Assembly: GCF_009827325.1 (NCBI RefSeq) | Contig: NZ_WTYC01000003.1 | Coordinates: 1 to 64,000 of the forward strand | Length of the DNA stretch: 64,000 bases | Reading direction: 5' to 3' | DNA from: Qipengyuania vulgaris | Lineage (GTDB): Bacteria > Pseudomonadota > Alphaproteobacteria > Sphingomonadales > Sphingomonadaceae | In this document: piece by piece, positions 34,320 through 43,960 of the stretch | How the letters are laid out: every line of letters begins with the position of its first letter | Position numbering within the stretch: the first letter of the stretch is position 1 | Program-made: the position numbers and the translations under genes | Notes under the pieces: model-generated | The model's input: the letters and a program-made list of their open reading frames with translations, nothing else | The model's database searches: none | What the model was told of the DNA's origin: nothing

Positions 34320-36428
34320 ATGACAGCACGCAACAGGGTCGCATTCCCGCTCGCCAGCGCATTTGCGCTTTTCGCCACGCCGCTTGCCGCGCAGGACTCC
34401 GCCGAGCCAATGCAGGCCGAGGACCTGGTGACGATGCCGCGCCTCGGCAGCCCGAGTGTCGCGCCCGACGGGTCCATGGCAATCTATTCCGTCACAACGA
34501 CGGACAGCGAAACCTTCGAACGCTCCGGGCAGATGTACCTGCGCTCGCTCGCGAATGAAGACGCGGCACCGATTGCGCTCGATCTGGAAGGAAGCAGTGC
34601 GAGCTTCGCTGGCGACGGCTTGCTCTACTACATGGCAAGCGATGCCGACGGCGAAACCATGCAGGTCTGGCGGGCGCGTGTTGGCGCAAACGGGGCGATC
34701 ACGGGCAAGAGACAGGTGACCGATGTCGCTCGCGGGGTGAACGGCTTCAAGGTTGCAAACTCCGGAACGAGGATCGCGATCTGGACGGACGTGGCACGCA
34801 GCTGTGTCGAATTGTCGTGCGACGATAGCGTCAAATCCTACCTGCCCGGCCCGGGAGACGCGCGTCTGTACGAAGGCGACGGAGGTTTCTATCGCCATTG
34901 GGACAGCTGGGAAACGCCGGGGACCTATAGCCGCGTGTTCACCGCCGATCTGGTGAATGGCGTGGCCGGGAGCCGCTTTACGCCGGCCGATGGACCGCTT
35001 GGCGCAGGTGGTCCGCAGGGCGATACCCCGACCATGCCGTTCGGCGGCGGTGAGGATATCGCCTGGGCGCCCGATGGGTCCGCCCTGTATTTCGTGGCGC
35101 GCGAAGGCGGGGCAAACGAACCCTATTCGACCAATCTCGATATCTGGCGGTCCGATCTTTCCGGTGCGGCCCCGATCAACCTGACCGATGCCAATGAAGC
35201 GCTCGACGCGATGCCGAAACCGTCGCCCGACGGGCAGTATCTCGCCTATGTCGCGATGACGCGACCGGGCTACGAGAGCGATCGGCAAGTGATCATGCTG
35301 CGCGATCTTCAGAGCGGCGTAACCACCGCACTGACCGCCGATTTTGACCGCAGCTTCGGTTCGCTCGCCTGGACACCCGATTCGCGCTGGCTGGTCGCAA
35401 CGGCGCAGGACGTTCTCGACACCCCGGCCTACCGCATCGATCCGCGCAGCGGCTCCGTCGAAGAGCTCGACCTGATGGCGGGCAACGAAGCCCATATCGG
35501 CAATGTCGCACCGCTGGCGGACGGAAACTTGCTCTTCACTCGCGATTCCATCGGCGCACCCGCCGAGATGTTCCTGTCGAGCGATTGGGGCCAGGCGGAA
35601 CCGCTCACGCAGGTTGCCAGTCCCACGGTTGGCAAGTTCGCACCGGTAGCGGTCGAACGGTTCAGCTTCCCCGGCGCAAATGGCGACACGGTTTGGGGCC
35701 AGATCACCAAGCTGGAAGGGCAAACCGGCAGGATGCCAGCCATCCTGTACGTCCACGGCGGACCTCAGGGTTCCTTCAACGACGGCTGGTCCAGCCGCTG
35801 GAATCCGCGCGTCCTCGCAAGCCAGGGCTATGCGGTGATTTCCGTCGATTTCCACGGCTCGACCGGATACGGGCAAGCCTTCACCGACAGCATCAATCGC
35901 GACTGGGGCGGCAAGCCGCTCGAAGACCTCCAGCTTGGCCTTGCGGCGGCGCTCGAGCGAGACAGCCAGATCGACGGCAGCCGTGCCTGTGCCATGGGGG
36001 CAAGCTACGGCGGCTACATGATGAACTGGATCGCAGGCAACTGGCCCGACCGGTTCGACTGCCTCGTGCAGCATGACGGCCTCTTCGATATGCGCAGTTT
36101 CTATTTCACGACCGAAGAACTGTGGTTTCCGAAGTGGGACTTCGGCGGCAGCTATTCCGAAAACAGCGAACTTTACGAGCGCTGGAACCCGGTGAACCAT
36201 GTCGACAAATGGGAGACCCCGATGCTCGTCGTCACCGGCCAGAAGGACTTCCGGGTTCCCTATAGCCAGGGACTGGCCAGTTTCACCGCATTGCAGGAGC
36301 GCCAGATTCCGAGCCAGCTGCTTGTCTTCCCGGAAGAAAATCACTGGGTGCTCGGCGCGAAAAACTCGCTGCAATGGCACAACACGGTCTTTTCCTGGCT
36401 CGACCGCTGGCTGAAGCCGGATGAGTAA
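34320..36428 (+). CDS. S9-family prolyl oligopeptidase-type peptidase, exported
   Basis: A 702-residue protein with a signal peptide ([11 protein letters not shown]). Residues to about 430 form a beta-propeller with TolB/WD-like repeats ([33 protein letters not shown]). The C-terminal alpha/beta hydrolase has the triad S562 (GASYGGYM), D643 (GQKDFRVP) and H675 (EENHWV). Such periplasmic S9 enzymes cleave dipeptides or acylated N-termini from oligopeptides. Its stop overlaps the next gene start. Confidence 0.93.
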   Translation: MTARNRVAFPLASAFALFATPLAAQDSAEPMQAEDLVTMPRLGSPSVAPDGSMAIYSVTTTDSETFERSGQMYLRSLANEDAAPIALDLEGSSASFAGDGLLYYMASDADGETMQVWRARVGANGAITGKRQVTDVARGVNGFKVANSGTRIAIWTDVARSCVELSCDDSVKSYLPGPGDARLYEGDGGFYRHWDSWETPGTYSRVFTADLVNGVAGSRFTPADGPLGAGGPQGDTPTMPFGGGEDIAWAPDGSALYFVAREGGANEPYSTNLDIWRSDLSGAAPINLTDANEALDAMPKPSPDGQYLAYVAMTRPGYESDRQVIMLRDLQSGVTTALTADFDRSFGSLAWTPDSRWLVATAQDVLDTPAYRIDPRSGSVEELDLMAGNEAHIGNVAPLADGNLLFTRDSIGAPAEMFLSSDWGQAEPLTQVASPTVGKFAPVAVERFSFPGANGDTVWGQITKLEGQTGRMPAILYVHGGPQGSFNDGWSSRWNPRVLASQGYAVISVDFHGSTGYGQAFTDSINRDWGGKPLEDLQLGLAAALERDSQIDGSRACAMGASYGGYMMNWIAGNWPDRFDCLVQHDGLFDMRSFYFTTEELWFPKWDFGGSYSENSELYERWNPVNHVDKWETPMLVVTGQKDFRVPYSQGLASFTALQERQIPSQLLVFPEENHWVLGAKNSLQWHNTVFSWLDRWLKPDE

Positions 36429-36795
36429 GAAGGGCCTCGCAAAGGCCGAAAACGCACTCTCCAAGATCGGCGGCGAGACGGTCGAACGCCAGATCTTCCT
36501 CTGCGCGGTCAGCGAAAAGCAGAAATGCTGTTCGCGCGAGGAGGGCAAGGCTGCCTGGGCCTATTTGAAGAAACGGCTCAAGGAGCTGAAGCTGGTCGGA
36601 CGCGGCGAAACCATCCAGCGAACCAAGGCCGACTGCCTGCAAATCTGCGCGCACGGACCCATCGCAGTCGTATGGCCGGAGAATGTCTGGTACCATTCCT
36701 GCACCGAGGAAGTGCTCGAAGCGATCATCCAGCGGCACCTTATCGGCGGCGTTCCGGTGGAAGAGTACCGCCTGCGGGGGTCGGAGGAAGCTTAG
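36421..36795 (+). CDS. Thioredoxin-like [2Fe-2S] ferredoxin-family protein
   Basis: A 124-residue protein with the (2Fe-2S) ferredoxin fold of the NuoE-like type. Cluster ligands are C28 ([12 protein letters not shown], with C36/C37) and C72 and C76 ([11 protein letters not shown]). The function of stand-alone members is largely unknown. It overlaps the S9 peptidase stop by 8 bases and meets the opposing small membrane gene at its 3' end with a 4-base overlap. Confidence 0.85.
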   Translation: MSKKGLAKAENALSKIGGETVERQIFLCAVSEKQKCCSREEGKAAWAYLKKRLKELKLVGRGETIQRTKADCLQICAHGPIAVVWPENVWYHSCTEEVLEAIIQRHLIGGVPVEEYRLRGSEEA

Positions 36796-37088
36796 TCTTC
36801 GTCGTTCCTGTTGTCCGGCAGGCGGTTGTCGACCGCTTCGTCATGCCCCGTTCCCGAGGACAGGAATACCAGTCCCATCAGCGCGCCGGTCAGCAACATC
36901 GTGAAGCCGATGCCCAGCGCGGTCGCGATGTAGAAATGCACCGACACATCCTCGAACTTCCATAGCAACGCCATGGCGATTGCGACGAGGCCGACCGTCA
37001 GCAGGAACAGGAAACGCATTATCCTGCGATAACGCGCCCAGGCGTAAGCGGCTGCCTTGGGATCGTCGAGTGGTGATTTGTCTGCCAT
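36792..37088 (-). CDS. Small two-span membrane protein, hypothetical
   Basis: A 98-residue protein with hydrophobic segments at about 24-44 and 53-75 and an acidic C-terminal tail ending NRNDED. ATG 37088 is chosen; the longer reading frame from 37169 has no conserved look. It converges with the ferredoxin-like gene. No family recognised. Confidence 0.65.
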   Translation of the reverse strand: MADKSPLDDPKAAAYAWARYRRIMRFLFLLTVGLVAIAMALLWKFEDVSVHFYIATALGIGFTMLLTGALMGLVFLSSGTGHDEAVDNRLPDNRNDED

Positions 37089-37198
37089 GCCCGCTCTAAT
37101 GGCGCGCCGAGAGCAAGCTTTCAACGGGGAGGCTGTGCCCGGCTGGCCAATTTGTGATATCGATGGCATTCTGGAGCGCGCAACAAGAGGAGGCAGGC

Positions 37199-37630
37199 AT
37201 GAACATCGGGAAACTTATCGAGGGTCGCACGAGTGCAGACATTATTTCGATCGATGTCGACCGGCCGGTCCGCGATGCGGTCAGCCTGCTCGCCGCCAAA
37301 CGCATCGGTGCCCTTCCGGTAATGGCCGGCGGGTCCGTTGCAGGGATTTTTTCCGAACGCGACGTGATTTATCGTCTGGCCGAAGAAGGACAGGCCTGTC
37401 TAGACAAGCCGGTCGGCCAAGTGATGACGTCCCCCGCCATTACTGCCAATCGCGAGACGGCAATCCTCGATGCACTGGCACTCATGACCAAGCGGCGAAT
37501 TCGCCACCTGCCAATCCTCGACGGGTCGGCGATGTGCGGCTTCATATCCATCGGAGATCTCGTGAAGGCGCGCCTCGACGAGATACAACACGAAGCCGAA
37601 GCCATGCGCGAATATATCCGCACTGCTTGA
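37199..37630 (+). CDS. CBS-pair domain protein
   Basis: A 143-residue protein consisting of two CBS domains (about 8-60 and 72-128), with the repeat pattern VRDAVSLLAAKRIGALPVM and ILDALALMTKRRIRHLPIL. CBS pairs bind adenine nucleotides and act as energy-sensing or regulatory units; no attached catalytic domain. ATG 37199 has AGAGGAGGC just upstream. It is followed by erpA with a 31-base gap. Confidence 0.88.
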   Translation: MNIGKLIEGRTSADIISIDVDRPVRDAVSLLAAKRIGALPVMAGGSVAGIFSERDVIYRLAEEGQACLDKPVGQVMTSPAITANRETAILDALALMTKRRIRHLPILDGSAMCGFISIGDLVKARLDEIQHEAEAMREYIRTA

Positions 37631-37661
37631 GCCCGGGCCCCACACTTCCTACATCGCCAGC

Positions 37662-37991
37662 ATGGCCGAAATGCTCACCCTCACCCAAGCCGCTGCGAAG
37701 CGCGTTGCCACCATTGCCCAAAAGCAGGCAAAGCCGGCAATCCTTCGCCTGTCAGTGGAAGGCGGGGGATGCTCCGGCTTCCAGTACAAGTTTGATCTTG
37801 CCGAAGGTGCGGAGGAAGACGACTTGGTCAGTGACACCGATGGCGTTCGGCTCGTCGTCGATCCCATAAGTCTCGATCTTGTGGCGGGAAGCGTAGTGGA
37901 CTTCGTCGAATCGCTTGGCGGTGCCGCTTTTCGGGTCGAAAATCCCAACGCAGCCGCCGGATGCGGCTGCGGTTCCAGTTTCGGGATTTAG
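37662..37991 (+). CDS. erpA: ErpA/IscA-type Fe-S insertion protein
   Basis: A 109-residue A-type carrier. The cluster cysteines are C37 (EGGGCSGFQYKF), C101 and C103 (AGCGCGSSFGI), and the C-terminus is FGI as in ErpA. It would insert clusters from the SUF system into essential enzymes. It is distinct from the SufA-type protein at 5016-5375. Short spacing to the CBS gene and to xth suggests a shared transcript. Confidence 0.92.
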   Translation: MAEMLTLTQAAAKRVATIAQKQAKPAILRLSVEGGGCSGFQYKFDLAEGAEEDDLVSDTDGVRLVVDPISLDLVAGSVVDFVESLGGAAFRVENPNAAAGCGCGSSFGI

Positions 37992-38029
37992 GTTAGACCC
38001 GCGACGCTGCTTGGGGCATGGACCGATCC

Positions 38030-38815
38030 ATGCGTATTGCCAGCTTCAACATCAACGGAATCAAAGCCCGCCTGCCGCGGCTGCTCGAATGGCTCGAGGA
38101 AACCCGTCCAACCGTCGCCTGCCTGCAGGAGATCAAGACGATGGACGACGGCTTCCCGGCCGAAGAATTCGAGAAGATCGGCTATCAGGCCATCTGGCAT
38201 GGCCAGAAAAGCTTCAACGGTGTCGCAATTCTTGCCGACGGAGTGAAGCCGATCGAAGTCAAACGCGGGCTGGGCATCGATGGACCGAAGGACGGCGAGG
38301 GCGAGCAGGCGCGATACATCGAGGCAGAGGTGAACGGGGTCCGCATCTGCAATCTCTACCTGCCCAACGGGAATCCGCATCCTGGTCCGAAATTCGATTA
38401 CAAGCTCGCCTGGATGGAATTGCTGCGCGATCGCATGCGCACCATCTGGGATGAGGAGGTCCCTGCTGTGGTTCTAGGCGACTATAACGTGATTCCGGAA
38501 GACAAGGACGTCTGGTCGCCCAAGGCTATGGCCGGCGACGCGCTGATGCAGCCGGAATCGCGCAATGCCTACCAACGAATGCTGTCCGATGGCTGGACCG
38601 ACGCGATCGAGACGCTCAACCCGCGAGGAGGCGTGTGGACCTATTGGGATTATCAGGCCGGTGCATGGCAGCGCGACCACGGGTTCCGGATCGACCACTT
38701 GCTGCTTTCGCCAGAGCTGGCCGACCGGATGATCGCTGCCGGTGTCGACAAGGAATGTCGCGGCCGGGAGAAGGCCAGCGACCACACACCGGTCTGGGTC
38801 GAAATTTCCGATTGA
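38030..38815 (+). CDS. xth: Exodeoxyribonuclease III
   Basis: A 261-residue AP endonuclease/3'-5' exonuclease of the ExoIII family for base-excision repair. Catalytic segments: MRIASFNING, CLQEIKT with the metal-binding glutamate, NLYLPNGNPHPG, GDYNVIPEDKDV with the aspartate-asparagine pair, and SDHTPVWVE with the C-terminal histidine. ATG 38030 is chosen because the family begins there; an ATG at 38018 would add four residues. It converges with the cell-wall hydrolase gene. Confidence 0.92.
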   Translation: MRIASFNINGIKARLPRLLEWLEETRPTVACLQEIKTMDDGFPAEEFEKIGYQAIWHGQKSFNGVAILADGVKPIEVKRGLGIDGPKDGEGEQARYIEAEVNGVRICNLYLPNGNPHPGPKFDYKLAWMELLRDRMRTIWDEEVPAVVLGDYNVIPEDKDVWSPKAMAGDALMQPESRNAYQRMLSDGWTDAIETLNPRGGVWTYWDYQAGAWQRDHGFRIDHLLLSPELADRMIAAGVDKECRGREKASDHTPVWVEISD

Positions 38816-38877
38816 TGTAACAACGCGGAAGGGCCGCCGCTTGGTAGCGACGGCCGCTTGGCAATTGGCGCATTCAA

Positions 38878-39519
38878 TCAGCGATAGAAGATGTGCGTAT
38901 CGATGGTCGCGCGGGCGACTTTCTTGCGAGCCCAGCTGGGCCTTACATATTTCGCGTGAAAATAGAGCGAATCGTCTGCTTCGCTATCCCACAGGCCCTG
39001 GTGCGCAATCCGCGCGATAGCGGTGGCGCGCTTCCATGCATCCGATCCAGTCTTGATCCGCGGCATCGTGCCGCCGCGAACGAAGCTGAACTGTGCGCGC
39101 TGGTAGACCACGCCGCAATAGCTGGAAGGAAAGCTGCTGGATTCGCTGCGGTTGATGACGACCTGAGCCACGGCCAGTTGGCCGGAAAGCGGTTCACCGC
39201 GCGATTCGAAATAGACTGCGCCGGCAAGGCAGCGCATCTCATCGGAAAGTTCACCCGAAGCCGGCATTTCGGCCACGAGTTCGCGCAGGCTGTCCGCCTG
39301 CGACACGTTTCCTGTAAATTCTGCTGTAGCTTCCTCGGGAAGCTCCTGGACCACTTCTTCGCTGACGAAGACCGGAACCACCTCTTCGGTGAGGGCGGCT
39401 TCTTCGGTGGTGGTCTCTACGGTCGCTTCAGCGACCTCTGCGCCGGTTTCTTCCGCACCGGCAAACGTTGCAATCATAGTCGCGGCGGCAGCCGCAATAC
39501 CAAAAAGTGATTTACGCAT
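38878..39519 (-). CDS. SleB-type cell-wall hydrolase, exported
   Basis: A 213-residue precursor with signal peptide (cleaved near AGA-EE). An acidic, Glu/Val/Thr-rich linker of about 65 residues precedes a C-terminal cell-wall hydrolase domain of the SleB type (about 95-213): CLAGAVYFESRGEPLSGQ with the predicted catalytic glutamate, VAQVVINR, and FYFHAKYV-like DSLYFHAKYV. It should cleave peptidoglycan. A candidate promoter lies about 170 bases upstream. Confidence 0.88.
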   Translation of the reverse strand: MRKSLFGIAAAAATMIATFAGAEETGAEVAEATVETTTEEAALTEEVVPVFVSEEVVQELPEEATAEFTGNVSQADSLRELVAEMPASGELSDEMRCLAGAVYFESRGEPLSGQLAVAQVVINRSESSSFPSSYCGVVYQRAQFSFVRGGTMPRIKTGSDAWKRATAIARIAHQGLWDSEADDSLYFHAKYVRPSWARKKVARATIDTHIFYR

Positions 39520-39688
39520 GATCCCGCTTATCTGGGCGGTGAGTAGCTGCGCAGGCTGGGATCCGATGCGCGTTATGTGCGTCTTTAAACTTGGATCCGT
39601 TAACGGGCCTGCCGCTTGCTCCCCGTCTGCGCGCTAGTCCGTCGACACCATTGCCAACTCGACCGCCTGCGCATCGAAGCTGGCGGGC

Positions 39689-39716
39689 CAAATAGTCTCA
39701 TTTGAAACCGTGTCAA
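39689..39716 (-). promoter_or_regulatory. Candidate promoter of the SleB-type gene with a long leader
   Basis: On the minus strand TTGACA (39711-39716), a perfect -35, and TATTTG (39689-39694) are 16 bases apart. RNA would start near 39682, leaving about 160 bases of leader before the ATG at 39519. Confidence 0.5.
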
Positions 39717-39717
39717 G

Positions 39718-40059
39718 TTAACGGTGGCCTGGATCTATCAGTCGTTCCACATCGGGACCGTCCAATTCCAGGAACCAGCAATCCGGATCCTGACGCTGCC
39801 TTTTGGCCACATATTCGTCGAATTCTCTAGTGTTTTCGTCGTCTTGTTCGCGAATGCATACGAAGGCCCGTGAACCATCCATCTGCGGCATCCGCTCCCA
39901 TAAACGGGTATTTTTGCCACCATTCGTGGTTAATATCGCCAGCGTTCCAGCATCGCGTTCGCCCTTCTGCAAAACCATTCCGAAACCTCCGAGGGCTTGG
40001 ACGAGTTTGAGCAATCCCGCGACTTCCAGGTGTGCCGGAAGTCTTTGATCGGCCGTCAC
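39718..40059 (-). CDS. DUF1491-family protein
   Basis: A 113-residue soluble protein of DUF1491, a family seen mainly in alphaproteobacteria. The pattern RLPAHLEVAGLLKLVQALGG, then MVLQKGERDAGTLAIL, and a C-terminal DPDCWFLELDGPDVERLI match. The function is unknown. It overlaps the thioesterase start by 4 bases (ATGA) and is the penultimate gene of the leftward block from the origin. Confidence 0.8.
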   Translation of the reverse strand: MTADQRLPAHLEVAGLLKLVQALGGFGMVLQKGERDAGTLAILTTNGGKNTRLWERMPQMDGSRAFVCIREQDDENTREFDEYVAKRQRQDPDCWFLELDGPDVERLIDPGHR

Positions 40060-40514
40060 GCGGTATATCCCGGTAAGCTCGAGAGCGGGATGCGGGATTT
40101 CATAAAGGTGCCGGTGCCGCGGCCAATTTCCTCACCTTCGGAATCGACGAGCTTCGATTCGGCTACGAAGACCCGGCGCCTGCCGCTGACCCAGCGCCCC
40201 TCCGCCACGACTTTCCCTTCGCGGACCGGCTTCGTGAAGTGAAGATTGAACGAGGTCGTTAGCAGGAACCGGTCGGTCACCAGCGTATTTGCGGCGTAGA
40301 AGGCGGCATCATCGAGCATCTTGAAATAGATCGTTCCGTGCGCCGCACCTGCAGCGTGAAACGCCGATACGGTGACTTCGAACGTAATTCGTGCCGACCC
40401 TTCACCGGTGACTTCGAGAGACGAATCGAAGAGCGCATTGACCGGGGCAGAAGAATAAAGGCCTTCGAGCGCACGCCAATGAAGTTCGGCTCCGCTGCCT
40501 GCCGCTCCGCCCAT
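40056..40514 (-). CDS. PaaI-type hotdog thioesterase
   Basis: A 152-residue hotdog-fold protein with the central helix segment AAGAAHGTIYFKMLDDAAFYAA (FHAAGAAHG with the family HGG-like turn) and the ISGRR-like VSGRRRVFVAE strand. Such enzymes hydrolyse acyl-CoA thioesters; the substrate is unknown. ATG 40514 is chosen over an upstream frame that reads into unrelated sequence. It is coupled to DUF1491. Confidence 0.75.
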   Translation of the reverse strand: MGGAAGSGAELHWRALEGLYSSAPVNALFDSSLEVTGEGSARITFEVTVSAFHAAGAAHGTIYFKMLDDAAFYAANTLVTDRFLLTTSFNLHFTKPVREGKVVAEGRWVSGRRRVFVAESKLVDSEGEEIGRGTGTFMKSRIPLSSLPGYTA

Positions 40515-40534
40515 CGTCGCTCTCGATTCCCTAT

Positions 40535-41107
40535 TCAGCTTCGGGGCTCGACCCAGCCGATCGAACCATCCGCACGTCGATAGACCATGTTGTGCACCTC
40601 GGTCGCCCCGTTCTTGAACAGCAGCGCATTGCCATTCTGAAGGTCCAGCAGCATGACCGCGTCGGCCACCGAGCATTCGGGGATCATGGCACTGGTTTCA
40701 GCGATAACCGGCGGGCTGTCATGCTCGACCTCGTCTTCATTGTCGGCCTCGGGCGCGGCGAAGATCGTATAGGCGGCTTCCTGTTCGCGCATTGCATGGT
40801 CGGCCTGCTCGTGCCGATCCTTGATCCGGCGCTTGTAGCGGCGCAACTGCTTTTCGATCTTTGCGGCCGCCTGGTCGAAAGCCTGGTGGACATCATGAGC
40901 CTCGGCATGACCCTTCAGGACCAGTCCCTGCATGACGTGCGTGACGATGTCGGAAGAAAATGCGCCGCCTGCCGCCTTGCCGAAAGTGACATTGGCCGAA
41001 ATGGCGCGATTGAAATACTTCTCGACGATGCCCTGCATTCGGTCCTCGACATGGGTCTGCAAGGCTGCGCCGGTGTCGATCTGGTGGCCCGAAACACGGA
41101 TATCCAT
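40535..41107 (-). CDS. hpf: Long-form ribosome hibernation-promoting factor
   Basis: A 190-residue HPF/RaiA protein. The N-terminal RNA-binding domain (about 1-95) starts MDIRVSGHQIDTG and contains KKIEKQLRRYKRRIKD-like IEKQLRRYKRRIKDRH. After an acidic linker the C-terminal dimerisation domain (about 135-190) has DAVMLLDLQNGNALLFKN and the RRADGSIGWVEP ending. It forms 100S ribosome dimers in stationary phase. AAGGAG lies 7-12 bases before the start. Confidence 0.93.
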   Translation of the reverse strand: MDIRVSGHQIDTGAALQTHVEDRMQGIVEKYFNRAISANVTFGKAAGGAFSSDIVTHVMQGLVLKGHAEAHDVHQAFDQAAAKIEKQLRRYKRRIKDRHEQADHAMREQEAAYTIFAAPEADNEDEVEHDSPPVIAETSAMIPECSVADAVMLLDLQNGNALLFKNGATEVHNMVYRRADGSIGWVEPRS

Positions 41108-41184
41108 AAAGTCTTTCTCCTTATATCGCGCCCCGATTTTCCTATCGTCCGGATCGGTCAGTCCAGAATGCGCGGGCCTTGACC

Positions 41185-41874
41185 TTACCCCCAGAGAGGA
41201 TTTTCGATCCCGGCCATGAACTGCCTGTGCCGAAGGAGTTCTTCAGCCGTCGGAGCGTGGGGCCGTGGTTCGCGTCGCGGTCCTTCCGGAGCCCTGCGTA
41301 CCGCGATCAGATCCGCAGTGGCAAATGAATTGGCCGTTTCGGCCGCAAGTTCCAGTCCGATCTGGCGACCACCCTTCAGTTCGACATAGACCTGGGCAAG
41401 CAGCTCGGCATCGAGCAGGGCGCCGTGCTTCACGCGGTGACTGCGGTCGATTCCGTAGCGGGTGCAGAGTGCATCGAGCGAAAGCTTGGCTCCGGGATGA
41501 CGCTTCTTGGCCAAGGCTACCGTATCGATCATCCGGGTCATGCAGACCGGCTCGCATTGGCACAGCGTCAGTTCGGCGTTGAGAAATCCGAAATCGAACC
41601 CGGCGTTGTGCGCGATGAGGGGAGCATCGCCGATAAATTCGAGGAGTTCGCGAAAGGTTTCCCGAAACAGCGGCTTGTCGGCAAGAAAAGCGCTCGAAAG
41701 ACCATGCACCGCCTCTGCGCCCGCAGGCATGTCACGCTCTGGATTGTAATAGGCGTGGTAAGTTTTCCCGGTGGGGACGAGATTGAACATCTCGACGCAG
41801 CCGATTTCCACCATCCGGTCACCCGTCTTCGGGTCGAGGCCGGTGGTTTCGGTGTCGAAAACGATTTCACGCAT
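41185..41874 (-). CDS. dnaQ: DNA polymerase III epsilon subunit (proofreading exonuclease)
   Basis: A 229-residue 3'-5' exonuclease of the replicative polymerase. ExoI DTETTGLD (D7, E9), ExoII HNAGFDFGFLN and ExoIII with HGALLDAELLAQVY are all present. The C-terminal tail should bind the alpha subunit. It belongs to the conserved run ppsR-maf-aroE-coaE-dnaQ on the left of the origin. Confidence 0.95.
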   Translation of the reverse strand: MREIVFDTETTGLDPKTGDRMVEIGCVEMFNLVPTGKTYHAYYNPERDMPAGAEAVHGLSSAFLADKPLFRETFRELLEFIGDAPLIAHNAGFDFGFLNAELTLCQCEPVCMTRMIDTVALAKKRHPGAKLSLDALCTRYGIDRSHRVKHGALLDAELLAQVYVELKGGRQIGLELAAETANSFATADLIAVRRAPEGPRREPRPHAPTAEELLRHRQFMAGIENPLWG

Positions 41875-41904
41875 CGGGTAATCTATCGGACGCGCGGACG
41901 AAGA

Positions 41905-42519
41905 TTACAAGGGCAGTTCGCCAGCTATCTCGGTGTGCAGCAGCTCGATCAGAGCGATGACCTCGCGCTCGGTTTCCGCGAGCGGCTGGCCGGTATCGAT
42001 GATGTAATCGGCCCGTTGGCGCTTTTCGGCGTCCGGCGTCTGAAGCGAAAGGATGTGGGCGAATTTTTCTGGCGTCATGTCCGGCCGGGCCAACACGCGG
42101 AGGCGCTGGACTTCGGCGGGGGCCGATACGACCACAACGCGGTCGACGGCGTTGTGCCCACCCTTCTCGAACAATAGGGGGATATCGAAGACGACGAATG
42201 GTGTTCCGTAATGTTCGAACAGGAAAGCCTCGCGCTCCTTCGCGACGGCCGGATGTACGATCGCTTCCAAACGGGCGAGCGCGCGTTTGTCGCCGAAAAC
42301 CTGGTCTCCCAGCTTGTCACGCAGGACACCATCCGTCCCGGTACTACCAGGAAATGCAGCCTCTATTTGCTCGACCAGTCTGCCACCCGGTCCCTGCATG
42401 GCGCGTACTTCGGCATCGGCATCGAAGACAGGCACGCCAGCCGCCTCGAACATGGCGGCAACGGTAGACTTCCCCATGCCAATGGAGCCGGTAAGGCCGA
42501 GGGTGAGGGGCTTGGTCAT
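41905..42519 (-). CDS. coaE: Dephospho-CoA kinase
   Basis: A 204-residue kinase for the last step of coenzyme A synthesis. The P-loop is GSIGMGKS at residues 11-18, followed by [14 protein letters not shown], the HPAVAKERE segment and [22 protein letters not shown]. Length is standard. Its start overlaps the aroE stop by 4 bases. Confidence 0.95.
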   Translation of the reverse strand: MTKPLTLGLTGSIGMGKSTVAAMFEAAGVPVFDADAEVRAMQGPGGRLVEQIEAAFPGSTGTDGVLRDKLGDQVFGDKRALARLEAIVHPAVAKEREAFLFEHYGTPFVVFDIPLLFEKGGHNAVDRVVVVSAPAEVQRLRVLARPDMTPEKFAHILSLQTPDAEKRQRADYIIDTGQPLAETEREVIALIELLHTEIAGELPL

Positions 42520-43367
42520 GCGATCAACCTTTCCCGCAGTTCGGCATCGAACTCGCGAGGCGGACGTACTCCGAAGAAATGCACGAATGCCTCAGCGGCC
42601 TGGCCGATCAGCATGGCGAGCCCATCAATGGTCTCGAACCCCGCTTCTCGCGCAGTTCTGAGGAAATCCGTTTCGACGGGATCGGTGACAATATCATATG
42701 CGATCGAGCCGGGCGGGGCATGGCTCCAGTCGAAGGCAAGCGGCGGCTGGCCGCGCATGCCCAAGGGGCTGGCGTTGACGACCAGATCGCAGCAGCCTTT
42801 GCGGTCGTCGAAAGCGAAGTCGGTCGGCTCGGCAAAATGAGACAACGGGGTAACGTGGTGCTCGCCTTGGCTCAATTCATTCAGCAGTGCCTGGGCTTTG
42901 TCCGGATCGCGGCCTGCCAACACGAAGGTAAAACCGGCTTCATCCAATCCGGCCACGATTGCCCGCGCGGCACCGCCTGTTCCCAGCACTCGCGCCATGC
43001 GGAAATAATGCTGGCGGCCCAGACGCTGTTTCAAGGGCTCCAGGAATCCTGCAACATCGGTGTTGCGCCCCGCCAACGCCCCGTCTCGGCCGCGGTGCAC
43101 TGTATTCACCGCAGCCACCTGTTTCGCCAGATCATCCAGCCCATCGAGCAGTGGAATGACCGCCTGCTTGTGCGGCATGGTGACATTGCATCCGCGCCAG
43201 GACGGATCCCCCCTGCGATCCGTCAGATAATCGGCCAAGTCTTCGGCAGCTACGTGATGAGCCCGATATGCAGCATCGAGACCCAGTTTCTCGATCCAGA
43301 ATCCGTGGATCGCAGGCGATTTCGACTGTGCAATCGGATCGCCGATCACTTCCGCATAGGGAGTCAC
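42516..43367 (-). CDS. aroE: Shikimate dehydrogenase (NADP+)
   Basis: A 283-residue enzyme of the shikimate pathway. The catalytic K67 lies in [10 protein letters not shown], the substrate region is [15 protein letters not shown], the NADP-binding turn is [14 protein letters not shown] and [13 protein letters not shown] is conserved. It overlaps coaE and maf by 4 bases each. Confidence 0.95.
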   Translation of the reverse strand: MTPYAEVIGDPIAQSKSPAIHGFWIEKLGLDAAYRAHHVAAEDLADYLTDRRGDPSWRGCNVTMPHKQAVIPLLDGLDDLAKQVAAVNTVHRGRDGALAGRNTDVAGFLEPLKQRLGRQHYFRMARVLGTGGAARAIVAGLDEAGFTFVLAGRDPDKAQALLNELSQGEHHVTPLSHFAEPTDFAFDDRKGCCDLVVNASPLGMRGQPPLAFDWSHAPPGSIAYDIVTDPVETDFLRTAREAGFETIDGLAMLIGQAAEAFVHFFGVRPPREFDAELRERLIA

Positions 43368-43960
43368 GCCAGGAGCACGCCTTCTTCGCGAAGCGCGGCG
43401 AGCACCTGAAGCAGCGGCATCCCGAGCACCGTAAACTGATCACCCATGATGCTTTCGAACAACTGGACGCCTGGTCCCTCGATCCGGAACACGCCGACGC
43501 AATAGGAAACTTCGGGCCACTCGGCGCGGAGATAGGCTTCGATGAACTCGTCCGAGAGCTCTCGCACTCTTAGCCGAGCAAAATCAGAACCAACCCAGAC
43601 GATGTGACCGCCTTTGGCTAATGCCGCGGCGCTATGAAGCGTCATCACCTTGCCCGAGGAGTAGCGCAGGTGTTCAACCGCTTGTTCGCGGCTGGTCGGC
43701 TTGTCGAATCTCCGACCATCTACCTCGACCAGCGAATCGCTTCCGAGGACGAGCCGCTCGTCCCGCACGGCGACTGCCTTGGCTGCAGCCAGAGCCTGAG
43801 CCACCTCCGCGGGATCGGCATCTTCCATCTCCACTTCGAGCCCGCGCTCGTCCACGTCTGCACCCATTGCTTCGAAGTCTACACCTGCCGCGCCAAGCAT
43901 TGCTTTACGAGAAGCAGAATTGGACGCGAGCACGATACTGCGAACAGACAAGCCGGTCAT
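43364..43960 (-). CDS. maf: Maf-family nucleotide pyrophosphatase
   Basis: A 198-residue Maf/HAM1-type nucleotide pyrophosphatase. Family marks are [12 protein letters not shown] at the N-terminus, [31 protein letters not shown] and [11 protein letters not shown]. Maf proteins hydrolyse non-canonical nucleoside triphosphates and are linked to septum formation. It is coupled to ppsR and aroE by 4-base overlaps. Confidence 0.92.
   Translation of the reverse strand: MTGLSVRSIVLASNSASRKAMLGAAGVDFEAMGADVDERGLEVEMEDADPAEVAQALAAAKAVAVRDERLVLGSDSLVEVDGRRFDKPTSREQAVEHLRYSSGKVMTLHSAAALAKGGHIVWVGSDFARLRVRELSDEFIEAYLRAEWPEVSYCVGVFRIEGPGVQLFESIMGDQFTVLGMPLLQVLAALREEGVLLA

Noticed and set aside
34305..36548. 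A 747-codon open frame on the strand opposite the S9 peptidase
   Set aside because: It is fully antisense to a gene with clear S9 motifs, lacks family features and is a usual side effect of high-GC codon bias.
38832..38855. Hairpin after xth (GGCCGCCGC and GCGACGGCC) as a terminator
   Set aside because: One mismatch in the stem and no T-tract on either strand; too weak to list as a terminator.
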